Of a DNA stretch of 56,904 bases, positions 20,212-27,210 are shown piece by piece. The DNA is from Rheinheimera sediminis (GTDB lineage: Bacteria > Pseudomonadota > Gammaproteobacteria > Enterobacterales > Alteromonadaceae), in the NCBI RefSeq assembly GCF_004005375.1, contig NZ_RZUF01000024.1, positions 1-56,904 on the forward strand, read 5' to 3'. The notes under the pieces are model-generated. The model was not told where the DNA came from. It worked only from the letters and a program-made list of their open reading frames with translations, and did no database searches. Both the position numbers and the translations under genes were made by a program. Numbering within the stretch: the first letter of the stretch is position 1; the number at the start of each line of letters is the position of its first letter.

Positions 20212-20229
20212 GTTGGCAAGTTTGCCAAC
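20212..20229. promoter_or_regulatory. phage operator 1
   Basis: The 18-bp palindrome GTTGGCAAGTTTGCCAAC has 7-bp perfect arms. It lies 15 bases upstream of the regulator ATG and would be in its 5' leader or promoter. Confidence 0.72.
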
Positions 20230-20244
20230 TAATCTGTTTCTGAA

Positions 20245-20262
20245 GTTGGCAAAGATGCCAAC
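20245..20262. promoter_or_regulatory. phage operator 2
   Basis: The 18-bp palindrome GTTGGCAAAGATGCCAAC has the same arms as operator 1 and begins 33 bp after it, about three helical turns. It overlaps the -35 of the early phage promoter, so binding would repress the phage operon. Confidence 0.75.
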
Positions 20263-20274
20263 AAATTGTTAAAT
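20246..20274 (+). promoter_or_regulatory. early phage promoter
   Basis: TTGGCA and TTAAAT are exactly 17 bases apart, the former inside operator 2. The first phage gene starts 22 bases beyond the -10. Confidence 0.6.
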
Positions 20275-20295
20275 CAAATTCAAAGGCGGCAACCA

Positions 20296-20862
20296 ATGAA
20301 CAGACTCACTTTAGACCAACTGCAAGAAATCGTTTACTCGGCTACCAGTTCAGCGAAAGCCCTGTTCAATCTGATGCAGTGCGGCGCAAATGTGTATAAC
20401 TCCGCCTTTCGTCCTGAGTGGTACTCTGTCACTGTTGACGGTCATTGTGTATCTTTTTCAGACAATCCAAACGACGCGCTCTTTTATGTGTTCTTTGACC
20501 ACAAAATGGTTACGAAAGAAGTTCGCGCTCAGTTTTTAGAGTCTCAGCGGGAAAAAACCTTTTCGGTTGCCGCCGTAGAGCCTGTTGAGGCTCGTCCTAC
20601 TTCATCAGACCAGTTATCTGACACCATTCCACAGACTACCGTGCAAATGCTGGACTGTTTCCGTTTTATCTTTGGTATTGATACCGCAAATGGTCATTAT
20701 CAAGACATTCTGTTTGATGTAATGAAATCTCACTTATTTTCTCACGCTATCAACTTCAACGACTTAACCGTTTATGAAATCCGCATTCTTATGATGACTG
20801 CCGATTCAATTTTTGACCATCTTATGTCTATCGACTTATCCACAGAATCTGTAGATAAGTAA
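20296..20862 (+). CDS. phage early protein of unknown function
   Basis: The ATG with AAAGGCGG upstream gives 188 residues; a TTG ten codons earlier lies in the promoter. The protein is soluble, with no signal peptide. An N-terminal part (LTLDQLQEIVYSATSSAKALFNLMQ) is followed by a variable stretch around residues 85-115 and a helical C-terminal part. I do not recognise the family. As first gene of the repressed operon it may take part in replication control or host takeover. Confidence 0.75.
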   Translation: MNRLTLDQLQEIVYSATSSAKALFNLMQCGANVYNSAFRPEWYSVTVDGHCVSFSDNPNDALFYVFFDHKMVTKEVRAQFLESQREKTFSVAAVEPVEARPTSSDQLSDTIPQTTVQMLDCFRFIFGIDTANGHYQDILFDVMKSHLFSHAINFNDLTVYEIRILMMTADSIFDHLMSIDLSTESVDK

Positions 20863-20873
20863 GGTATAAAAAC

Positions 20874-21284
20874 ATGAACCTACAGGACGTAATTCAGCTC
20901 AAGGAAAAAGGCGCCAAGTTCAAATTGGTCTTGGCAAAAAGCGATTCTTTCCGCTCTAGTCACTCACATTATGAGCTGTATTTGCAGCTAAAAACCGTCG
21001 AAAGCAAAGACGATACGCCTGTGACGGCAAATATAGCAGTTGATGCGCCAAAACACTACTTAACCCTAGAACGGTTTTTAACGCAAAACTCATTAGATTT
21101 CAGCTTTTTACCTACAAAAGAAAACCTATTTTCAATCGTGCATGCTAGTGAACCTTTGGCTGGTTGTTCGCTTTGTACCATTTGCTTTAAAACAAATTTT
21201 GATGGGGCAAGCGGATGTAAAAATTCCAGTATTTTTTCGCCTGCCGTTGGTGATTGGGTGTGTAACTTACAGGCCAGACAATGA
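20874..21284 (+). CDS. phage early protein with Cys cluster, unknown function
   Basis: The 136-residue protein begins MNLQDVIQLKEKGAKFKLVLAKSD, a short alpha/beta-like start. It carries a C-terminal cysteine cluster CSLCTICFKTNFDGASGC (Cys-x2-Cys-x2-Cys-x10-Cys) that could bind a metal. Its stop overlaps the replication initiator start by 4 bases, so the two are coupled. A replication or DNA-binding helper is plausible; no family is recognised. Confidence 0.75.
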   Translation: MNLQDVIQLKEKGAKFKLVLAKSDSFRSSHSHYELYLQLKTVESKDDTPVTANIAVDAPKHYLTLERFLTQNSLDFSFLPTKENLFSIVHASEPLAGCSLCTICFKTNFDGASGCKNSSIFSPAVGDWVCNLQARQ

Positions 21285-22564
21285 TTGATTTTGCTGCCAT
21301 CTCCGTCATGTTCAAGTCTGAGTTTGTCAAAGAGATGTCCGACAGTTCTATTTTGCTTCCATCCCTAAAAGGAAAGCTTGGTCTCTCCTACTCTGGCCAG
21401 ATTGATTTTGACCTTGACGGCAACGCAGAAGTAAGCCGTTTGAACCATCGTTTTGAGTCCATTCCAAGCAGCTTTGCAAGCCTCGCTTTTTTGTTTGTGG
21501 ACGGCACTGACTTTGTGAAATATCCCTACATCCGGATCTGTGGCAATCCTGCCAAGCTTTTGCAGGGTCACAACGTTTATGGCTCTGATGATGCTGAACT
21601 CTGCCTCTTTGCAGTGCTGGAAGCTTTCATGATGGCCATGCCACACCTGTCTGAATTTTTGGATTGGACCACGGCAAACATTGATTACATTGATGTGACG
21701 TATACAGCAAGGATCACCAATGACAGCACAGCCTTACAGGTGCTTCAGGTTCTGAAAAACGTCAGTGCTGGCCAAACCAAAAACAAAACCTCAGACGATT
21801 ACTTATCAACGGTTTACTGGGGCAAAGGTACTGGCAAAAATAAGCGCAATAGCCGCCGTAAGCAGCTCAAAGCCTACCTGAAAACCCCTGAGCTGATGAA
21901 TTCTATTAAAGAAGTACAAAAGAAGCTTAAAAAGTCTTTCGGCGACAAAGTGCTGACAGATTGCCTGATGCGTCAACTAGCCGCATTAAACCAGCCAGAT
22001 GTTCAGAAAATGGCTGAAGGCGCAATTCGTTTTGAATCCCGTTTATTTGGACCGTGGTTATTTGATAACGGCTTACCCGTCCACGTTTTTGATTTTATGA
22101 CTAAGGCAAAGGCCGAACCAACGCTATTAAAGCACCTCTGGCAAAAAAGCTGGCAGGACGTTTTCAAATCTTTTGAGGGCGCACAAATGCACCTACACAA
22201 CGATGAAGCAATCCAGGAATCGTTAAAAACTCATTTTTACCGCGAAAGCAAAACCGGAGGCCGTACTTACACCAAGGCGTCCAAGTTGTTTAATTTCTAT
22301 ATTGCCCTGAAAACCCTCGGCTTTGAGAAGGTTTATCGCGATATGGACAGGGCGACGTTTAGCCGCCATTTGGCTGACTTAAAAACCGCTGGATTAAGTC
22401 GCGCCCAGCTTCAGAACCTAACCGCAGAAGTGAATAACGTGGTTCCTCTGGTTCGACTGATTAACATCGATTTCAATACCCAGCTGCCGGAGAACTGGCA
22501 GGAACCCCAACCTTTGCGCGACCAAGTGAAGCGCTTAAACCCAATGCTGAAAATAGCAAGCTGA
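21281..22564 (+). CDS. filamentous phage replication initiation protein (gene II/X family)
   Basis: The 427-residue protein shows the pattern of phage/plasmid gpII replication initiators: an N-terminal IDYIDVTYTAR segment, a basic stretch (GKGTGKNKRNSRRKQLKAYLKTPEL), GAIRFESRLF, and a helical C-terminal region (YTKASKLFNFYIALKTLGFEKVYRDMDRATFSRHLADLKTAGL). Such proteins nick the plus strand at the origin to start rolling-circle replication. The length and order, before the ssDNA-binding protein, fit. A possible alternative start of a short X form inside the gene cannot be judged. Confidence 0.88.
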   Translation: MIDFAAISVMFKSEFVKEMSDSSILLPSLKGKLGLSYSGQIDFDLDGNAEVSRLNHRFESIPSSFASLAFLFVDGTDFVKYPYIRICGNPAKLLQGHNVYGSDDAELCLFAVLEAFMMAMPHLSEFLDWTTANIDYIDVTYTARITNDSTALQVLQVLKNVSAGQTKNKTSDDYLSTVYWGKGTGKNKRNSRRKQLKAYLKTPELMNSIKEVQKKLKKSFGDKVLTDCLMRQLAALNQPDVQKMAEGAIRFESRLFGPWLFDNGLPVHVFDFMTKAKAEPTLLKHLWQKSWQDVFKSFEGAQMHLHNDEAIQESLKTHFYRESKTGGRTYTKASKLFNFYIALKTLGFEKVYRDMDRATFSRHLADLKTAGLSRAQLQNLTAEVNNVVPLVRLINIDFNTQLPENWQEPQPLRDQVKRLNPMLKIAS

Positions 22565-22574
22565 GGCAACTAAC

Positions 22575-22943
22575 ATGGCTGAATTAGTACATATACCAAC
22601 GTTTACAGGTGACTGTCACACAGGCATTTATCTGGGCTTTCGTGAAGAACAAAAGTTAGATAAAGAAAAAAAGCCGTACACACAGTACGTGCTCGGCATG
22701 ATGCGCGAAATACCAACTAAGTTTGGTACGACAAGTGAAATGATTACCGAGCTTACGGTATCCAAAGACCTCGCAACCAAAGGTTTTTTAACTCTGATCG
22801 CTCCAATGGTGGACACCCAAATATCATTGCCCATCTATGTCAGCACTTATCAGGGTTCAAGCGGTGTAACTCGTTACGTTACAGAATCGGCCATGCAGAT
22901 GTTCGGTCAAGGCGCTCAACCTAAAAAAGAGCAGGCCGCCTAA
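22575..22943 (+). CDS. phage single-stranded DNA-binding protein (gpV-like, DUF1293-like)
   Basis: The 122-residue protein lies directly after the initiator, the usual place of the gene V-type protein that coats progeny ssDNA. The beta-rich sequence (YTQYVLGMMREIPTKFGTTSEMITELTVS...DTQISLPIYVSTYQGSSGVTRYV) and the Gln/Lys tail resemble the DUF1293 ssDNA-binding proteins of Vibrio filamentous phages. The stop overlaps the next ATG by one base. Confidence 0.78.
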   Translation: MAELVHIPTFTGDCHTGIYLGFREEQKLDKEKKPYTQYVLGMMREIPTKFGTTSEMITELTVSKDLATKGFLTLIAPMVDTQISLPIYVSTYQGSSGVTRYVTESAMQMFGQGAQPKKEQAA

Positions 22944-23224
22944 TGAAAATTTTAGCCGCCCTGCTGTTTTTCGTGTCCTCATTTGTAAACGCACAATGTG
23001 CCTCACCTCAGCAGGACGGCTCTTTAATTTTGACCACTGAAACTGTGGATATGTGCAGCGGCCTGTGGCTTACCCCAGCCGCCGATATTCGCAATTACCA
23101 GACGGTTGAAGTAACACCCGAAAACTTCGCGTTAGCTTTCGGTTTTGGCGTCACAGCTGTTCTAACGTTTTGGTTTTTACCTTACGTGGGTTCAGTTGCT
23201 GGCAATGTAATTCGTAGAATGTAA
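22943..23224 (+). CDS. phage minor coat protein, signal peptide plus C-terminal TM
   Basis: The 93-residue protein has a signal peptide (MKILAALLFFVSSFVNA-QC), a 40-residue exported part with two Cys (CASPQQ..., DMCSGLW) and a C-terminal membrane helix (FALAFGFGVTAVLTFWFLPYVGSV) with basic end RRM. This is the type I organisation of virion membrane proteins before assembly. It could be a pIX/pVII-type minor coat protein; the mature domain is not recognised. Confidence 0.7.
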   Translation: MKILAALLFFVSSFVNAQCASPQQDGSLILTTETVDMCSGLWLTPAADIRNYQTVEVTPENFALAFGFGVTAVLTFWFLPYVGSVAGNVIRRM

Positions 23225-23235
23225 GGAAATTAAAA

Positions 23236-23370
23236 ATGGCAGATATTTTTGCAGCTGTGGATTTAACCAGCGTTTCGGCTTTCGCTTTGGGCGCTATCGT
23301 TTTGATTATCGGTTATCACATGATTTTCAAAGGCGGTGATGTAGCCAAGCGCGTTATCCGTAAGGCGTAA
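23236..23370 (+). CDS. phage major coat protein (pVIII-like, 44 residues)
   Basis: The 44-residue protein starts with an acidic segment (MADIFAAVD), has one membrane helix (about residues 13-31, SVSAFALGAIVLIIGYHMIF) and ends with a basic tail (KGGDVAKRVIRKA) that would contact DNA. That is the design of mature major coat proteins. There is no signal peptide, as in phage Pf3, whose coat protein is also 44 residues and leaderless. AAGGAAA is a good ribosome site. Confidence 0.85.
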   Translation: MADIFAAVDLTSVSAFALGAIVLIIGYHMIFKGGDVAKRVIRKA

Positions 23371-23377
23371 CAAACTG

Positions 23378-23476
23378 ATGCTGGGCGGCTTAATTGCTGC
23401 CCTCATCTACACCGTTGCGGCGTTTATGGGGGCTTTATGCACCGCCATTATGGTGGACCGATTCAACAAGATTTAA
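23378..23476 (+). CDS. phage minor coat-like single-TM peptide (32 residues)
   Basis: The open frame MLGGLIAALIYTVAAFMGAL... ends in MVDRFNKI. It is one membrane helix with a charged C-terminus, placed between the major coat gene and the pIII-like gene, where pVII/pIX-like minor coat proteins are expected. The small size makes it tentative, but the spacing (7 bp after coat, 9 bp before pIII) is typical of a coding unit. Confidence 0.6.
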   Translation: MLGGLIAALIYTVAAFMGALCTAIMVDRFNKI

Positions 23477-23485
23477 GGGGCATTC

Positions 23486-25195
23486 ATGGCCAGAAAACTT
23501 GTTCAACTAGCCCTGCTTATCGCGGGGCTTTTTTTATCAATAAAATCTTTTGCTTCTGACGAATGTACGGCCCGCGCTGGCGATACGATTAATTTACTCG
23601 AATTTGGATCTTCAACTTGTCCAGTTTTAAGCTCGTGGACTATATCCGGCGTTCGCTGTGAATTGGTACAACTAGGCGATCAGATTTGTGCATTGTCTGA
23701 CAATGGTACTACTTACTCAGGCGGCCCTTATGTGTTTACAGGTGGTATTGCAAGTGACGATACAGAATCACCAATTCAACCGCCTGATGAAGAACCTCCC
23801 CACGAATTCGACGTTCCGCCAGAGTTACCGACCATTGATCCGGTTGCTGTCACTCCGGGCGAACTTCGCGATCCGAATGCAGCTAACGCGCTGGTACAAA
23901 TTCAAAATGAATTAGTGAATCAACGTATTTTGTCTCAGAACGTTCTGGACAATATTTACAATATGGTCAACGACAACGGCGTTTCATATTTTGCTTTAAA
24001 TAACAATGTAAGGAATTCAAAGTTCGAGTTGTTAAACGCAATTAATGCGCGTTCTTGGGAAATTCGGTCTGCTGTTGGCTCACTTTCTAACAATGTTTCT
24101 TATTTTCATACCAATATTTTGAACAGGCTTGATGCCCAACATTTGCAAACTGCTCGTAACGAGACAGCCAGCACAAACGAAATATTAACCGCAATAGCCA
24201 ATAATAAGCCTGTTGATGAATTTCTCTTGTTTAGCAAGCTCGATGGCATCGACGAAGAGTTGGCTAATTTTTCAAATAATCTGAACTTCATTGCAACTGC
24301 CGAACAACAAAGCGAAATCCGCGAGCAAGAAATCCTTTCTGAGCTAAGTACAAATACTTTTGTTTCAAGCAATGCTTATACGGTTACTCAACAAAACCGC
24401 GACAGGCTTGATAATCTCAAAAATGATGTTTTTGATTTGACTGTATCAATGTCTGAAATTTCTAACCTGTTAAGAGACGACGAACCACCTCCGGCTTGTG
24501 GCGGCATCTTTGAACCACCATGTGAACCATGCGGCGGAATGATGGAACCACCATGTGATGACGGCGGCGGCGGTGGCTCTGATGACGGCGGCTCGTTCTC
24601 TGCTGTTGATAAGCAAAATTTACAAACTGTTGCCGACGCTTCTCAGGAAATTTCTCAGGGCGTCCGTTCCGTTATTCAAGGCGTCGATTATGTAGATCAG
24701 TCTCTTGGCGTAGTTATCGACAAGCTTGATGTTATTAACGAAACCCTTGCTGCTGGTACAGGTTCAGGCTCAGGTTCTGACTTAACAGAAACAAATAACA
24801 AACTAGATACCATTGCTGATGGTATTAACGATTTATCTGAATCTTTAGCTTCAGGCACAGGCCAAAAATCTGGTCCTTCAACCTGTCAAGGTAAAGAGTG
24901 CTGGAAAGCTGCCAGCTGGGTTGAATCAAGTTATCCTGACGGTGTAGCCGGATTATGGGAAGCGCGCAAAGTCGCCTTTGAGCTTTCAGTCATGAACGAA
25001 TATCTACACTCATTAATCCCGAATATCGGCGGCAATAGCGGCTTGCAACCTTTTGAGCTGTGCTTCGATATGGGGTTCGCTCAGTACGGTTGCCACAGTT
25101 TCACTGTTCCCCCGTACGTCATTGCATTTATTCGCATCTGCTTACTGATTACCGCAGGTTTTTACTGTCAACGTTTAGTTTTCGGAGGTGCTTAA
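23486..25195 (+). CDS. phage adsorption protein (pIII-like)
   Basis: The 569-residue protein has a signal peptide (about 1-23) and a Cys-rich N-terminal domain. A long region predicted to be helical or coiled-coil (about 135-330, with repeated LDNI/LNNNV-type heptads) follows. Next come a Cys/Pro duplication (CGG..EPPC twice, about 337-356), a Gly/Ser/Asp linker (CDDGGGGGSDDGGS), more helix with a second Gly-Ser linker, and a C-terminal membrane anchor (VIAFIRICLLITAGFYCQRLVF). Gly-rich linkers and a C-terminal anchor are features of pIII, which binds the host pilus/TolA and caps the virion. Host range cannot be deduced. Confidence 0.85.
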   Translation: MARKLVQLALLIAGLFLSIKSFASDECTARAGDTINLLEFGSSTCPVLSSWTISGVRCELVQLGDQICALSDNGTTYSGGPYVFTGGIASDDTESPIQPPDEEPPHEFDVPPELPTIDPVAVTPGELRDPNAANALVQIQNELVNQRILSQNVLDNIYNMVNDNGVSYFALNNNVRNSKFELLNAINARSWEIRSAVGSLSNNVSYFHTNILNRLDAQHLQTARNETASTNEILTAIANNKPVDEFLLFSKLDGIDEELANFSNNLNFIATAEQQSEIREQEILSELSTNTFVSSNAYTVTQQNRDRLDNLKNDVFDLTVSMSEISNLLRDDEPPPACGGIFEPPCEPCGGMMEPPCDDGGGGGSDDGGSFSAVDKQNLQTVADASQEISQGVRSVIQGVDYVDQSLGVVIDKLDVINETLAAGTGSGSGSDLTETNNKLDTIADGINDLSESLASGTGQKSGPSTCQGKECWKAASWVESSYPDGVAGLWEARKVAFELSVMNEYLHSLIPNIGGNSGLQPFELCFDMGFAQYGCHSFTVPPYVIAFIRICLLITAGFYCQRLVFGGA

Positions 25196-25196
25196 T

Positions 25197-25514
25197 ATGC
25201 CCCAGTTTTTGATTGATTTTGGTAACTGGCTTTATGATATTTTTTATGCAGCTGTTGCCACTGTTGGCGTCTTAATTTATGACGTTTTGCTGTTGATTTT
25301 AGAGGGCTTTTTTATTGTGGGTCAGACGGCTCTGGATGGTATCGCGTTGACGATGGAAACTCTCAATCTGGGCGATTACATGACGTTTCTCGGCCCTGAT
25401 GTGTTGGCGTGGATAGTAGCCATCGGATTTACTGAAGCCATGGGTATGGTAATTACAGGGATCAGTATTCGTCTTTTACTTCAAATCATTCCATTCACAA
25501 GGCTGGGCAGCTAA
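25197..25514 (+). CDS. phage minor coat protein (pVI-like)
   Basis: The ATG with GGAGG eight bases upstream gives 105 residues; a GTG three codons earlier overlaps pIII. Three hydrophobic helices (IFYAAVATVGVLIYDVLLLI, ILEGFFIVGQTALDGIAL, VLAWIVAIGFTEAMGMVITGIS) match pVI/DUF2523-type proteins that cap the virion with pIII. The stop overlaps the Zot ATG by one base. Confidence 0.78.
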   Translation: MPQFLIDFGNWLYDIFYAAVATVGVLIYDVLLLILEGFFIVGQTALDGIALTMETLNLGDYMTFLGPDVLAWIVAIGFTEAMGMVITGISIRLLLQIIPFTRLGS

Positions 25515-26683
25515 TGATATTCGGCATCTCTGGCCGCCCTGGTGGTGGCAAAAGTTATGAAGCAGTAAAAAATCACATTATCCCTGTGTTAAAAGAAGGT
25601 CGAAAGGTAGTCACTAACCTACCGCTGAACATTGAACACATCAAACACACTCTAGGCCATCAAGCCGCCGAGCTGGTGGTTCTGGTCGATGGTAAGTTTC
25701 ATAATTTCGGTGATACAGACCGTCCGTTTTCTAAAGCTAAGCATTTTTTGCAGTTTGAAGGATGGCAAAACGACAAGGGCCAAGGTCCTGCTTTTTTCGT
25801 GGATGAATGCCACTTGGTGATGCCATCTGGCGCCACTGAAAAAGAGTTGCTCGAACTTCTGTCCATGCACCGCCATTACGTGTTTGATATTTACTTAATT
25901 TCTCAGGATTTCCGCAAAATCCACCGCGACATTCTTGCCATGATTGAAATCAACTATCGCTGCATTAAAAAAACAGCGCTGGGTCGCACTGACGCCTATA
26001 TCATGAAAGTCTGCCAAGGCGGTTACAGCAATTCTGAGGTGGTTAATACTTACGAGCGTGAGTATGAGCCTTGGGTCTTTGAGTTCTACAAAAGCCACAC
26101 AAAAACCAACGCAGCTAAAGTTGAAGAAGCGCTGACTCAGGACATAAAACCATGGTGGAAGCAGAAGAAAGTGATCGCCGGTTGTATCTTCGTTCCGGTC
26201 GGTTTATTCATCCTTGTTGCTTCAGTTGCAAAATTTGGGGAACAGAATCAGCCTAAAACAGTTCAAAAAACGAAGCAGGAGCAACCACAGCAGCAAATTA
26301 CACCCCAAGTCAACCCTACCCCTCAACCAGTTCAAGTTATTGCGCCTAAATCGCAGCCAAAGAAAAAGGAATTTAGTTCGGATGCTGACCATCCTCTGAA
26401 GAACGTGAGCTTGCATATCGCGGGGGTCTATCGTGACCAGAACGAGAAAAAAGCGTTTTTTACAGTTGCTGTGAATGGTCAGCCTGTGAACGAGGTTGAT
26501 TCGGTGGATTTAATGATGTCCGGTTATCAAGTGTTGATTTTGTCTGACTGTGTGGTCCGTATCCGATTTGAGGAGTATCAAAACTATGTTATTTGCGACA
26601 ATCCTCAGATCAGCAGCAACGGCGCTCTGGACTCCACCGGAGTGACGGCCGCAACCGCACCAGTGACAGGAGCAATAAACTAA
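25514..26683 (+). CDS. zot: Zot-like phage assembly ATPase (pI family)
   Basis: The 389-residue protein has a Walker A motif GRPGGGKS (7-14), a Walker B-like AFFVDECH, and a single membrane helix at about 215-237 (VIAGCIFVPVGLFILVASVAKF). A Pro/Gln/Lys-rich periplasmic linker and a small C-terminal domain follow. This is the pI/Zot architecture: an inner-membrane motor that extrudes virions. Enterotoxin activity is specific to Vibrio Zot and should not be assumed here. Confidence 0.92.
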   Translation: MIFGISGRPGGGKSYEAVKNHIIPVLKEGRKVVTNLPLNIEHIKHTLGHQAAELVVLVDGKFHNFGDTDRPFSKAKHFLQFEGWQNDKGQGPAFFVDECHLVMPSGATEKELLELLSMHRHYVFDIYLISQDFRKIHRDILAMIEINYRCIKKTALGRTDAYIMKVCQGGYSNSEVVNTYEREYEPWVFEFYKSHTKTNAAKVEEALTQDIKPWWKQKKVIAGCIFVPVGLFILVASVAKFGEQNQPKTVQKTKQEQPQQQITPQVNPTPQPVQVIAPKSQPKKKEFSSDADHPLKNVSLHIAGVYRDQNEKKAFFTVAVNGQPVNEVDSVDLMMSGYQVLILSDCVVRIRFEEYQNYVICDNPQISSNGALDSTGVTAATAPVTGAIN

Positions 26684-26834
26684 GGCTGGAGCAGCGGCGG
26701 GAAAAGGGGCCCCTTCGGGGAAAAGGCTCCCGCTGCTGATCCTGCATGCTTTTATGGCCGAAGGCCATGCAGCGAAGCGGTAACCAAGGGACGCTAGTCC
26801 CGCCTGAAGGCAAAGCCTTCCCTCTGCAAAACAT
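26684..26834. other. multi-hairpin intergenic region: candidate phage origin/packaging signal
   Basis: After the Zot stop four stem-loops stand in a row: AGCAGCGGCGGGA/TCCCGCTGCT (26690-26702, 26728-26737) enclosing CCCC/GGGG; ATGGCC/GGCCAT (26754-26768); GGGAC/GTCCC (26788-26801); and GAAGGC/GCCTTC (26806-26820). No gene fits. The M13 intergenic region similarly holds consecutive hairpins for packaging and both origins. The match is structural, not by sequence. Confidence 0.6.
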
Positions 26835-26860
26835 AAAAGTCCAATTTTTGGACTTTTTCT
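26835..26860 (+). terminator. terminator of the phage structural operon
   Basis: AAAAGTCCAA and TTGGACTTTT pair around a short T loop and run into further T residues. It follows the hairpin region and would stop transcripts from the Zot operon before the cargo gene. Confidence 0.75.
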
Positions 26861-26932
26861 TTTTTAAACAAAACGTTTTCCCTAAATTATCTTCATGTAT
26901 ACTTTTTTAGAAACTTACTTGGAGTGAAATTT

Positions 26933-27136
26933 ATGAATGAACCTACGTTAAATGAAATTCTTATAAAAAATGCTGAGTCGATGAAGCCTGTTTTGGATGC
27001 AATAACTAAACAGTCTATTTCTGTAAATAAATTTATTACTGATCTTCTAGAAACTCAGAAAAATTTAGATTATCTAAGTCTGGAAAATCAGTTGAAGTCC
27101 ATAGCAACCAAAATTCAGAATGAAGATAGTAGATAA
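26933..27136 (+). CDS. small helical cargo protein in the prophage
   Basis: The ATG with GGAG eight bases upstream gives 67 residues (MNEPTLNEILIKNAESMKPVLDAITKQSI...), amphipathic helices with no signal peptide or Cys. It is AT-rich and has its own terminator downstream and a possible -10 (TATACT at about 26899) upstream. So it is a separately transcribed accessory gene, in the place where filamentous phages carry cargo. Function not recognised. Confidence 0.6.
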   Translation: MNEPTLNEILIKNAESMKPVLDAITKQSISVNKFITDLLETQKNLDYLSLENQLKSIATKIQNEDSR

Positions 27137-27167
27137 CTTGTTTTTCGCTCTGGCTCTGAGCCTCGCA

Positions 27168-27210
27168 GAGTGCACTACAGTAATAGTGCACTCTTGTTTC
27201 AATTTGAAAC
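27168..27210 (+). terminator. cargo gene terminator and adjacent palindrome
   Basis: GAGTGCACTA/TAGTGCACTC (10-bp perfect stem, 6-base loop) is followed by TTGTTT, then by a second palindrome GTTTCAA/TTGAAAC. It closes the cargo gene. Confidence 0.65.

Noticed and set aside
23378-23400. Treating the coat region as non-coding because frames are very short
   Set aside because: Both short frames have the hydrophobic/charged pattern, ribosome spacing and order expected of filamentous coat genes.
24760-24860. A possible programmed frameshift or slippage at the Gly-Ser repeat in the pIII gene
   Set aside because: The reading frame is continuous through the repeat and ends in the expected membrane anchor, so no recoding is needed.
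25514-26683. Calling the Zot-like protein an enterotoxin
   Set aside because: The family role is phage assembly; toxin activity is described for specific Vibrio proteins and nothing here supports it.
26610-26834. Minus-strand open frame of 74 codons over the zot 3' end and hairpin region
   Set aside because: Its composition is dictated by GC-rich stem-loops, it has no ribosome site, and it overlaps zot.
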